Part shown: positions 34,322 to 42,066 of the stretch, one piece after another | Numbering within the stretch: position 1 is the first letter of the stretch | Layout of the letters: every line of letters starts with the position of its first letter | Assembly (NCBI GenBank): GCA_016788065.1 | Contig: JAEUTI010000007.1 | Span: 1-42,066, forward strand | Source: Bacteroidia bacterium | GTDB lineage: Bacteria; Bacteroidota; Bacteroidia; AKYH767-A; OLB10 | Reading direction: 5' to 3' | DNA length: 42,066 bases | Notes under the pieces: model-generated | What the model saw: the letters and a program-made list of their open reading frames with translations, nothing else | Databases searched by the model: none | Told to the model about the DNA's origin: nothing | Made by a program: the position numbers and the translations under genes

Positions 34322-35779
34322 TCACTTATCCCTGATAACTTTCATGGTATGAATTTCAGATGTATTACTGATTCGAAGCATATATACTCCTGGAGGTAAA
34401 TCATTTTTTGAAACATATTCAAATTGATTACTTCCTTCATAAACATTCATCTGTTCATTGTAAACCATTTGCCCTCCGGCATTCATCAATTGAACATGTG
34501 CTGTTGTTGCAACATCACTGTAGAACCTCACGAAAAAGCTATCCTTAAATGGATTCGGTCCGAAAACAATATTTTGTATACCATCATTCTGCTCAAGTTT
34601 CACCGCCTGATTTTCAGCTCCATTACTTACATCTTTTGCCTTCACCTTAGACCTGGTAATTTTCCAGGAAACTTTGTTTTCTCCATCAGTACCAGTAACT
34701 GCTGAACCAATTTTCATCCAGGCTTCTTCAGGACCATTAGACAAAAGAGCCGTATAAAAACCCTTTTCAGTTATACCTATAACTATTTGCCTGGCATCAA
34801 ATGGATTCTTCGATACATCAGCCAGAGAACCCGGATGACTCACTACTTCAATCATGCCTTTCTGGTATTCAGGAATATCTGAAGTGAAATTGAATGCTGT
34901 AAATGCAACAGCATCACTCATTGGAAAGCTAATATCCTTTAAATTCACAGGGCCATACCATCTCTTAAGCTTTCCACAAACAGAACCTTTAACACGAACA
35001 ATAGTGCCAGGTGCCACAGAAGACACCCCCATTGTTACCGGAAATCTTCCGGTGTGTAAAATCCCATTTTCCAAAACCAATTGATCGAGAACGATGAAGG
35101 ACTGATCCATAGTAACTCCGGAATTATTATTGATAACTAATTCCCGTACGGTACCCGGTAATCCATTTCCTGTATGTTGTTTTACGGATCCATTAAATGT
35201 ATAAACAGCATCACGGCTTAAATTAATCTTTCCTTTAAGCTGAATATTTCCGGTTGAACATTTCTTATCGATACCGGCATCAGATCCGATCAATAATTTA
35301 GCCTTGTTACCAACCGTAAAATCAGCATTGCCTTCTATGATCGAAGTTCCCAGGTCAAGAGTTCCATTCACAAGAATGCCCGCTTTACCTGTAGTTGATG
35401 CAACTTTAAGAACATTTGCCTGAAGATTCAATCTGGCTCCCTCGTCAATTATAATGTTTGAAACTGCAAGTTCTTCTGAAAGGATAAGTTCCGTTCCACT
35501 TGAAACAAGGATAGTTGAAACACCAGGGCCGGGGGGCATAGATGCAGCTGTCCAGGATTCACCATCAAACACCTCCCATGATTCAGCCTGTTCCCAATCT
35601 CCCGAGGAAATCGCTCTATAGTCACCTGAACTAAAGGCTCTGGTTTCTTTAACATCCGAAAGGTTAAAAACAACTATTAAAAGTAAGGACGCAGCCGCAA
35701 AAATAGATGCTCCTATTACTATGCGCATCCGGGTACTCAAATACGCTTTTTGTCTGTTTCTCAATTTATTTTTGCTCAT
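34322..35779 (-). CDS. Secreted protein with T9SS C-terminal sorting domain
   Basis: A 485-residue protein. The N-terminus has a long basic region and one hydrophobic helix (residues about 19-41, RIVIGASIFAAASLLLIVVF), which may be a signal peptide or an uncleaved anchor. After it comes SGDYRAISSGDWEQAESW, a motif common at the start of beta-helix-like regions in Bacteroidota surface proteins, then repeated short beta-strands (about 90-270). The last 85 residues are a type A T9SS sorting domain (FGPNPFKDSFFVRF near the start, DLPPGVYMLRI near the end). It would be exported by the Sec and T9SS routes to the cell surface. No enzymatic motif was seen. It lies 18 bp after the 1488-residue protein gene, probably in one transcript. 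Confidence 0.85.
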   Translation of the reverse strand: MSKNKLRNRQKAYLSTRMRIVIGASIFAAASLLLIVVFNLSDVKETRAFSSGDYRAISSGDWEQAESWEVFDGESWTAASMPPGPGVSTILVSSGTELILSEELAVSNIIIDEGARLNLQANVLKVASTTGKAGILVNGTLDLGTSIIEGNADFTVGNKAKLLIGSDAGIDKKCSTGNIQLKGKINLSRDAVYTFNGSVKQHTGNGLPGTVRELVINNNSGVTMDQSFIVLDQLVLENGILHTGRFPVTMGVSSVAPGTIVRVKGSVCGKLKRWYGPVNLKDISFPMSDAVAFTAFNFTSDIPEYQKGMIEVVSHPGSLADVSKNPFDARQIVIGITEKGFYTALLSNGPEEAWMKIGSAVTGTDGENKVSWKITRSKVKAKDVSNGAENQAVKLEQNDGIQNIVFGPNPFKDSFFVRFYSDVATTAHVQLMNAGGQMVYNEQMNVYEGSNQFEYVSKNDLPPGVYMLRISNTSEIHTMKVIRDK

Positions 35780-35797
35780 ATTTCAGTTCTCCTTTAT

Positions 35798-38700
35798 TTA
35801 AAAGAATCTCACATTCAATTGCTGCGACTTCCCATTATTCTCGATTACTAAACGATACACAGCATTTTCTAATGTTGACATATCTATTTGCTCCATATTG
35901 CTTCCTTTCAAGGAATTGAATTCACCTGAACCAGCTTCCCTGTTCGCCTGATCAATCAGCTTATACCGGTAAACACCATCTTCCGGAGCATTAAATGTTA
36001 CAGTTAAAATTTTTGTGTCCGCATCAGGAAATGCCTGAAGATTGAATTCCTTGGTTACTACAACTTCAGTAGTATTAACACTTGTATTTGAACTGTTTCC
36101 TGTACGGCAATTTGATGCAATGTTAAAATATCTGTTTGCAGAAACACCACATGTTCCAACTGATTGAACAGAAATCCGGCTTACCGTATTACCAAAAGCA
36201 ACTTCGATATTTTCAGTTCCATCACCAGATGTTATACTTGACCCCTGGGGTAAATTCCACCGGTAAGCAGAGCTTCCGGTAACACTGGCAATTGAATAAG
36301 CATAACCATGAGTATTGGGGCATGCTTCAGGCAATCCGGTAACTACTCCCGGTGTAGAAGGCAACGATGTAACTGTAATTTTTCTTTCAGGACCCTGAAT
36401 ACCACAAATATTGGTAGCTCTTACTGCAATGCTTCCATTAACATTACTTCCAAATTGTACTCTTATGGAATCCATTCCAGCTGAAGTCCATAGAATAGCA
36501 GCACCAGTCGGAACAGTCCATTGATAGGTTTGACGTGGCCGGGTTCTTATAGTATATATTTGTTCTGAATTACACAAATTACCTCTTGCTCCAATTATTC
36601 CAAATGGTATTAAAGGAGTAGCTGAAACAGAAACTTCTCTGTTCGCAGTAAAATCACAACCTGAAGTTGAAGCAACTCCTATTTTTGTTGAAGTAAATCC
36701 TACAGGTACACTAACAACGACTGACGTGTCAGTTGTATAATATGGCGAAGGATTTCCATTGAATGTAATTCCATTAGTAGCTGTCCATCTGTAATTTGTT
36801 GCTCCTGCAACAGAAAATATTCTGTATGTATAATCGGTACCTTCACAAACATCACTAAAGCTATCACTTAATCGAGGCACACTAGTATTAGCCCGAATAC
36901 CCTGACACTTTACAACATTAGATCCACAAGCATTTGAGCCGGTTACACAAGCATCATATCCGGTTGCTGATGTTGCACCCAAAATAATTCTTGCATTCTG
37001 TGTTCCTTGTCCTGATAAAATTATTCCATCTGGTCTTATTTCCCAAACCATATTGGGAGCATTTAAATTTGTTACGAAATCAACCGTATCACCCATACAA
37101 CCTCTTGGAGGACCGGTTACACTTGGCTTATTTCTTGGAGGTGCTGTATACAGCTTTACAGATACATCGTCACTGCCGCTCCCACATCCATTACTAACGG
37201 TCCAGCGAAATATGTTCTCAACTGTTGAGTCAAGATTTGAAACGGAAGACTCAGGATTATTAAGATCATTTATGATTGCATTACCCGAAATTACAGTCCA
37301 TGTTCCGGTTCCATGAACAGGTGCTACTGCAGCGAGTTCTATTGAAAACACATTACATAGAGACTGATCTGAACCTGCTTCTGCTGCAGAAACTGATGTT
37401 GGTGCAGTCAATTCCTGCTCAAGGTTAGTAGTACAACCACTAGCATCAAAAATCGTTACCGAGTACGGCCCAATCGCTAAATTAGAAGCAGTAGCATTCG
37501 ATTGCCCATCAGACCAGAAATAAGTATACGGTTGTGTTCCACCTGAGGGTGTAACTTCTATGCTTCCATTAGTATTTCCTTCACAAGAAGGATTTTGAAC
37601 AGAAGCAATAGTTGCTGATAATGCAGGAGAAATAACAGCACTTGTTGAAGATGAACTGGTACATCCATTAATGCCTGTCACCGTTACACTATAACTTCCC
37701 GAATTCGATGAAGTACTTCCCGAAACTACTGGATTTTGAAGTGTTGAACTAAAACCTGAAGGACCTGACCAACTATAAGATGAAACAGGATCATTCACAT
37801 TTACACTAAGCATCAAATCTGCGCCATCACATAAAGGTGAATTAGAACTTGAAGTTATAGCTGGTCCATTTCCAACAACTGCTGTATAAGGTGAAGATGA
37901 AACCGAAGGAACCGAGGCACATGCATGATTCGAAGTCATAGTAACTGCAATTACATCACCATTATTCACAGAGGAGGAAGAAAAAGTTGCAGAAGTTTGA
38001 CCGGTTGGTGCACTGTTCACTGTCCAAGAATAGGTTGGACTTGTTCCACCATTTACCGGAACTGCATTTAATGTTAATGTTCCGCCATTACAGATTGCTG
38101 ATCCTCCCGTGATAGAAACAGAAGGGACAACCGATCCACCAGATCCTTCAGAAACATTTAATCCAAAAGTACCTGATGCTGGTGATGCAAAGCGGTATGC
38201 CTGAACAACAATATAGTATTCCGTATTTGGTGTTACAGTGATATCCTGAAGCCTCGATAACCAATCAGAACCGGCAACGAGATAAGTGCAACCAACATAA
38301 TCATCATTGGAGGCAATTACTGTTCCTGATGAATTCAACAAAAAGATGTATGTGTCAAAAATAGATGTAACATCACAGGTATTTATAGAAATTTTGTTTC
38401 CACATGAGGAAGTAGTAAACTTGAAAAACTTCGCAGCTGTTGATTGGTTACCGGTTCCAGCCCATGTTGTTGGTAGGCAATAAGTGGAATGCAATCCGGA
38501 ATATGGTAAACCGGTAATTAAAAATGGTGAACTCATAGAAGCTCCAGCTGTTGGTGCGCTTACTGTAGTGGTAAAAATATTGCTATAAGATGAAACACAT
38601 CCTGCTGAAGTTCTCAAAACGCGAATCTTGAAATTTCCAGATGTGTTAAATGATAAAGATACAGAGGTTCCTGTTGCACCCGAAACATCGGTGTATGTAG

Positions 38701-40264
38701 TTCCTCCATCAGCAGAAGTTTGCCATTGATAGGCGCCTGATCCTCCTGAAATGGAATACGACAATGGTTGACCACACTCAGCAGTTGCAGGACCGGAAAC
38801 AGTACCCCCTGATGTGGGAGTTGAACACGTTGTATATGTTAATGTTACTTTCCATGTGTTGTTAAGAACTGATAAATTGGTAGCATTACATGAAGCACCA
38901 CTGTTGGTATTTCGTAATACATTTATTGAAAAAGGAATTACACCTGTTGCAGATAATCCATTTGCAATTACAGTGCTATTTGTTGAAAGCACACAATTCC
39001 CATTGGCATTTTCATTGCAATAAAAATCGGCTGTCGTTCCACCAGGCCCCGTGTATTTAATTCTTGCATTTCGTTTCTTGGTAGAACCGGAAGCTGCGTA
39101 AGTTGATTCTAGCAAAGCATTCGAAACAGTTGAATTTGCCGGAATAGTCACATTCATATTGACTGTACAATATGCATTATAGGATGATCCAATCACTCCT
39201 GATGAATAAGTTCCTGTTAAGGTTGGGTCAATTACAACTGGAAATACCCTGGCAGAGTTTGTTAGCCAATGTGCAGGGACAAAAGCTGAGATTCTGATAT
39301 TATTTCCATCTTTAGAAATTTTATATCCTCCTTCTATTTCAGAATTTTCTGATGCATCAAAATATACTAGTTTTTCAAAAATTCCAACTTTAGAATTAGA
39401 TGCATTTAATACTTCCAGTTCACCAAACCACATTCCATTCTCTTCTTTACCAGGCTGCATTTTTCGTACCTGCCAACCTGTAGGAACTGTAATCGTTTCT
39501 GTAAACACCAGAAATCCATCCGATTCAATTCCACCAGGTAAAGAGTTTAAAACATAATTGGTTTTTAAACGATCAACATCGATCACATGAACGAGGTCAA
39601 TCCCGTTCCAATAATTACTAAATTTTGCTTCATTCGAAAATGATTGACCCTCCTTATTGGAAGATTGTTCAATTGAAGAAATAAACTCTCCTTTTGCATT
39701 TGCTGTGTGTAGAGCTGTTTCAGATAAACTTACTCCATTGCCTCCGTCCAGAACCATCAATGTATTTCCGGTTCGAAGATTTACAGTAATTGGTTTATCA
39801 GAATTAACTATTCCAAATTCACCTGCAGTCCTGTTATTGGCGGATGGAGTCATATCAATACTCATCCAATTACCGTTTACATCCTTGTAATGCATTCTAC
39901 CGGATGCCTGAGTAGTTGTGTAGGATCCATCAGGGTTCAAAAATGTTCTCGAATTTTCAGTACGTTTATGAATCAATTCTACAGACTCCACTGATCCTTC
40001 CAACTTTAATTTCCCAAATTCAGGATGTTGTCTAAAAGATTCAGGTATAACTGAAATTAATCTTTCCTTAGATAGGCCCTTTGAACCCGGCTCAGAAAGC
40101 ATTGTAACATAAGGTACCGGAACAGGCACTCTGTTCGCGGCATCTGGTGGATATCCACGTTTAACTTGTTGTTGAGAAAAGGCATCGTTTAATTGAAGCA
40201 ATACTGTGCCTGCCACCAAAAAAACAAAAACCCATTTTAATAGTTTTCTGTTAATTATTTCCAT
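35798..40264 (-). CDS. Large multidomain cell-surface adhesin-like protein with SprB repeat and T9SS-type C-terminus
   Basis: A 1488-residue secreted protein. A signal peptide (WVFVFLVAGTVLLQLNDAFS) precedes an N-terminal region (40-340) with NPDGSYTTTQASGRMHYKD, as in DNRLRE-type surface proteins. A DNRLRE-like beta domain (about 345-475), an Ig-like domain (about 480-565) and a pre-peptidase-C-terminal-like domain (about 570-710, with NTEYYIVVQAY) follow. Two PKD/Ig-like domains come next, then one SprB repeat (about 885-960, NGSIEVTPSGGTQPYTYFWS), further PKD-like modules with ACGS/CG.. cysteine pairs, and a T9SS-like C-terminal domain (about 1405-1488). SprB repeats occur in gliding adhesins. 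No catalytic domain is evident. ATG 40264 begins the signal peptide. Confidence 0.87.
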   Translation of the reverse strand: MEIINRKLLKWVFVFLVAGTVLLQLNDAFSQQQVKRGYPPDAANRVPVPVPYVTMLSEPGSKGLSKERLISVIPESFRQHPEFGKLKLEGSVESVELIHKRTENSRTFLNPDGSYTTTQASGRMHYKDVNGNWMSIDMTPSANNRTAGEFGIVNSDKPITVNLRTGNTLMVLDGGNGVSLSETALHTANAKGEFISSIEQSSNKEGQSFSNEAKFSNYWNGIDLVHVIDVDRLKTNYVLNSLPGGIESDGFLVFTETITVPTGWQVRKMQPGKEENGMWFGELEVLNASNSKVGIFEKLVYFDASENSEIEGGYKISKDGNNIRISAFVPAHWLTNSARVFPVVIDPTLTGTYSSGVIGSSYNAYCTVNMNVTIPANSTVSNALLESTYAASGSTKKRNARIKYTGPGGTTADFYCNENANGNCVLSTNSTVIANGLSATGVIPFSINVLRNTNSGASCNATNLSVLNNTWKVTLTYTTCSTPTSGGTVSGPATAECGQPLSYSISGGSGAYQWQTSADGGTTYTDVSGATGTSVSLSFNTSGNFKIRVLRTSAGCVSSYSNIFTTTVSAPTAGASMSSPFLITGLPYSGLHSTYCLPTTWAGTGNQSTAAKFFKFTTSSCGNKISINTCDVTSIFDTYIFLLNSSGTVIASNDDYVGCTYLVAGSDWLSRLQDITVTPNTEYYIVVQAYRFASPASGTFGLNVSEGSGGSVVPSVSITGGSAICNGGTLTLNAVPVNGGTSPTYSWTVNSAPTGQTSATFSSSSVNNGDVIAVTMTSNHACASVPSVSSSPYTAVVGNGPAITSSSNSPLCDGADLMLSVNVNDPVSSYSWSGPSGFSSTLQNPVVSGSTSSNSGSYSVTVTGINGCTSSSSTSAVISPALSATIASVQNPSCEGNTNGSIEVTPSGGTQPYTYFWSDGQSNATASNLAIGPYSVTIFDASGCTTNLEQELTAPTSVSAAEAGSDQSLCNVFSIELAAVAPVHGTGTWTVISGNAIINDLNNPESSVSNLDSTVENIFRWTVSNGCGSGSDDVSVKLYTAPPRNKPSVTGPPRGCMGDTVDFVTNLNAPNMVWEIRPDGIILSGQGTQNARIILGATSATGYDACVTGSNACGSNVVKCQGIRANTSVPRLSDSFSDVCEGTDYTYRIFSVAGATNYRWTATNGITFNGNPSPYYTTDTSVVVSVPVGFTSTKIGVASTSGCDFTANREVSVSATPLIPFGIIGARGNLCNSEQIYTIRTRPRQTYQWTVPTGAAILWTSAGMDSIRVQFGSNVNGSIAVRATNICGIQGPERKITVTSLPSTPGVVTGLPEACPNTHGYAYSIASVTGSSAYRWNLPQGSSITSGDGTENIEVAFGNTVSRISVQSVGTCGVSANRYFNIASNCRTGNSSNTSVNTTEVVVTKEFNLQAFPDADTKILTVTFNAPEDGVYRYKLIDQANREAGSGEFNSLKGSNMEQIDMSTLENAVYRLVIENNGKSQQLNVRFF

Positions 40265-40434
40265 GATCTTATAAAGGTTTGAAGTTCCAGACTTTGATCA
40301 GGGGCAGACCAATTAATTGCTGATTTTCAAGGGAATTCAACGGAGCCTTTCGGAAGAAGTTTCCGTATTGAAATAAAAAATCAATTAGATTGAAAAAATG
40401 AAACTTTTATAAAAATGTACCGTTTAGGCCACGC

Positions 40435-40466
40435 AAAAAAAAAGGGAGCCTGTTAAAGCTCCCTTT
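40435..40466 (-). terminator. Rho-independent terminator after the PKD-repeat protein gene
   Basis: A 9-bp stem (40441-40449 with 40458-40466, AAAGGGAGC/GCTCCCTTT) with an 8-nt loop is followed, on the minus strand, by a run of nine T (40443-40435). It lies 20 bp past the stop of the upstream gene, so the 1488-residue protein must have its own promoter in the 221-bp gap. I saw no TAnnTTTG match there. Confidence 0.92.
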
Positions 40467-40485
40467 AAAATCATTAATGATATTT

Positions 40486-42066
40486 TTATTGAATTACGAT
40501 CTTTTCATTTGCCAAATTAACAGCATCTGAGGAAATAGTAAGAATGTATACACCTTTTGCTAATGCACTTACATCCAAAACGAAACCACTTTCTAACTCA
40601 TTGTTATTCATTACGCTAACAACACTTTCTCTTCCTGTCAAGTCTGTTAGTTTAATATAATAAGTACCTTCAGTAAGAACAGGCATTTGAATGGTAATTT
40701 TTTCACTGGCAGGGTTTGGATTAACAGAAACAAGAGTCTGATTGAGTGCGTTTCCGGCAACCTTACAATTAACCAATACACTCAAAGTACGGGCACCTGA
40801 AGTTCCGCATCCGTTGGTTGTGCTTACAATTACAGAACCACTTGCATTTCCCCAATCAACAACTATGCTGTTGGTATTTGCTCCCGCTACAATAGTTGCT
40901 CCAGCAGGAAGGGTCCAGTTATAAGATGATGCTCCGAATACTGCAGGAACTGAATAAACCAATCCTTGCTCAGCAGCACATACAGTTGTTGGTCCGGATA
41001 TCACTCCTGGATTTGCAGGTGCTCCTTTAACATTTATACAACGGGCTGTACTTGATCCGCAAGTGTTATTTGAAGTCACACACAGTTGTCCGGTGGTAAA
41101 TGAATTGGTATAAGAAATATCTACCGTATTTGTGCCTTGGCCTGCTACAATGGTTGCACCTACAGGAGCTGTCCATGTATAAGAAGTTGCACCTGCTACC
41201 GCTGGAACACTATGAGTAATTGTTGCTCCACAGATTCCTGTTGCAGCTCCGGAAACGTTACCTGGAGTTACTGGTTTCTGACTTGCTACGGTTTTACATC
41301 TTGGTGCTGATACTACTCCGCAATTTGAGGTTGCTGTCAGACAAATGTTTCCTACATTGAAACCTGCTCCAACATTCACTGAAATGGAGTTCGTTCCTTG
41401 GCCGGATACTATGCTGATATTGGCTGGTACTGTCCATGCATAAGATGCTGCATTAGCTACTGCAGGCACGGAATATACTACTCCATTTTGTCCTGGGCAT
41501 ACTGCAAAGGTTCCGGAGATTGTTCCAATGAATCCTACGCTGTTGGTAATCGACATGCAACGTTGTGCACTTTGATATCCACAAGGCAATACGGCTCTAA
41601 CACATAAAGTTCCTGTTGTGAAGGCAGGTCCGAAGGTTACTGAACCCGTGGTTCCTGTTCCTGTTACAGAAGCATCTCCTGTGATACTCCAGGAATATCC
41701 TGTTGCACCTGCTACTGCACCTGTTGAATAACTGCCGGCACTTGAAGGACATGCATAACTGCTACCCACGATTGAAGATGGAGTGCTTAATGCTCCACGG
41801 ATGTTACGGCAATTGGTATTAGTTACTCCGCATGCATTGCTTGCAGATACACAAACTTCCCAACCTGAACCATTCGCTGGAACTGCTCCAAGTGTTAAAG
41901 TTGCAGTTGGTAAGGTAGTAGTATAAGGTCCTGCGTTTCCATTAACCAATGTTCCTGCATCTACTGACCAGGTATATCCTGTAGCTCCTATTACTGCATT
42001 TGTATTAATAACTACTACATCTCCCACGCATGCATTCACCGGGAAGCTCGTAATGGTTACAGAATT
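40486..42066 (-). CDS. PKD/Ig-like repeat surface protein with T9SS sorting domain, 5' end cut by window edge
   Basis: The frame is open through the right edge (527 residues seen), so the true start lies outside; a GTG at 42039 is internal. The visible part has five PKD-like repeats of about 80-90 residues, each with a pattern like YSVPAVAGATSYTWT, then GQGTN, a hydrophobic strand and N.CG......C. The repeats are joined by linkers of the P[GA].[IV].G type. The protein ends in a T9SS sorting domain (SVNPNPASEKITIQM to GVYILTISS). Repeats of this kind make extended stalks in Bacteroidota adhesins and large secreted enzymes; the functional head, if any, is beyond the window. It resembles the PKD-like part of the neighbouring 1488-residue protein. 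Confidence 0.88.
   Translation of the reverse strand, partial: NSVTITSFPVNACVGDVVVINTNAVIGATGYTWSVDAGTLVNGNAGPYTTTLPTATLTLGAVPANGSGWEVCVSASNACGVTNTNCRNIRGALSTPSSIVGSSYACPSSAGSYSTGAVAGATGYSWSITGDASVTGTGTTGSVTFGPAFTTGTLCVRAVLPCGYQSAQRCMSITNSVGFIGTISGTFAVCPGQNGVVYSVPAVANAASYAWTVPANISIVSGQGTNSISVNVGAGFNVGNICLTATSNCGVVSAPRCKTVASQKPVTPGNVSGAATGICGATITHSVPAVAGATSYTWTAPVGATIVAGQGTNTVDISYTNSFTTGQLCVTSNNTCGSSTARCINVKGAPANPGVISGPTTVCAAEQGLVYSVPAVFGASSYNWTLPAGATIVAGANTNSIVVDWGNASGSVIVSTTNGCGTSGARTLSVLVNCKVAGNALNQTLVSVNPNPASEKITIQMPVLTEGTYYIKLTDLTGRESVVSVMNNNELESGFVLDVSALAKGVYILTISSDAVNLANEKIVIQ

Noticed and set aside
40486-42066. Repetitive DNA at the right edge as a CRISPR array or tandem satellite
   Set aside because: The repetition is at protein level (about 85-residue PKD-like modules) in one open frame; there are no short identical direct repeats with spacers.

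Overview
The window is low-GC DNA from a member of the Bacteroidota. The evidence is a set of TAnnTTTG/TTTG promoter elements, secreted proteins with type IX secretion (T9SS) sorting domains, a SprB-type adhesin repeat, Rcp1-type response regulators, and weak Shine-Dalgarno signals in A-rich leaders. Genus cannot be fixed from the sequence; a gliding or soil/aquatic member of the Chitinophagales/Cytophagales/Flavobacteriales group would fit.

Region 1 (1-17271) is an aerobic phenylacetate (phenylacetyl-CoA) catabolic locus on the minus strand. Read in transcription order it is paaA-paaB-paaC-paaD, paaG-paaH, then, after an interruption, paaI-paaJ-paaY-paaZ, a small SHOCT-like membrane protein, a crotonase-family protein and an M90 (MtfA-like) peptidase cut by the left edge. 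PaaABC(D) epoxidises phenylacetyl-CoA, PaaG isomerises the epoxide to oxepin-CoA, PaaZ opens and oxidises the ring, PaaJ, PaaH and crotonase-family enzymes carry out the beta-oxidation-like steps, and PaaI and PaaY are thioesterases that clear dead-end CoA esters. The ligase (paaK) and the oxygenase reductase (paaE) are not in the window, and no clear paaF is present.

The paa locus is interrupted at 6587-12612 by a block mainly on the plus strand. It holds a divergent alpha-oxoamine-synthase-like PLP enzyme, a single-domain response regulator on the opposite strand sharing a 22-bp perfect inverted-repeat terminator, two tandem paralogous membrane PAS histidine kinases and a small coiled protein. 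That last gene collides tail to tail with paaH, overlapping by 4 bp.

Region 2 (17272-34294) is a plus-strand exopolysaccharide locus of the Wzx/Wzy type. It encodes a Wza-like export lipoprotein, a Wzc-like tyrosine autokinase with a striking Gly-Tyr tail, a flippase, a sulfotransferase, two adjacent nucleotidyltransferase-fold proteins of unknown function, a methyltransferase, two GT4 glycosyltransferases, a Wzy-like polymerase/ligase, a fused two-domain oxidoreductase and an alpha/alpha-toroid protein. After a 350-bp gap comes an unusual sugar transferase. A strong bidirectional terminator closes the region. The content predicts a sulfated, probably acidic surface polysaccharide.

Region 3 (34322-42066) is on the minus strand and holds three large secreted repeat proteins with T9SS-type C-termini: a 485-aa protein, a 1488-aa multidomain adhesin-like protein containing a SprB repeat, and a third, cut by the right edge, made of five PKD/Ig-like repeats.

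The least explained parts are the paired nucleotidyltransferase-like proteins, the sugar transferase lacking the usual membrane helix, and the signalling/PLP-enzyme block lodged inside the paa cluster.
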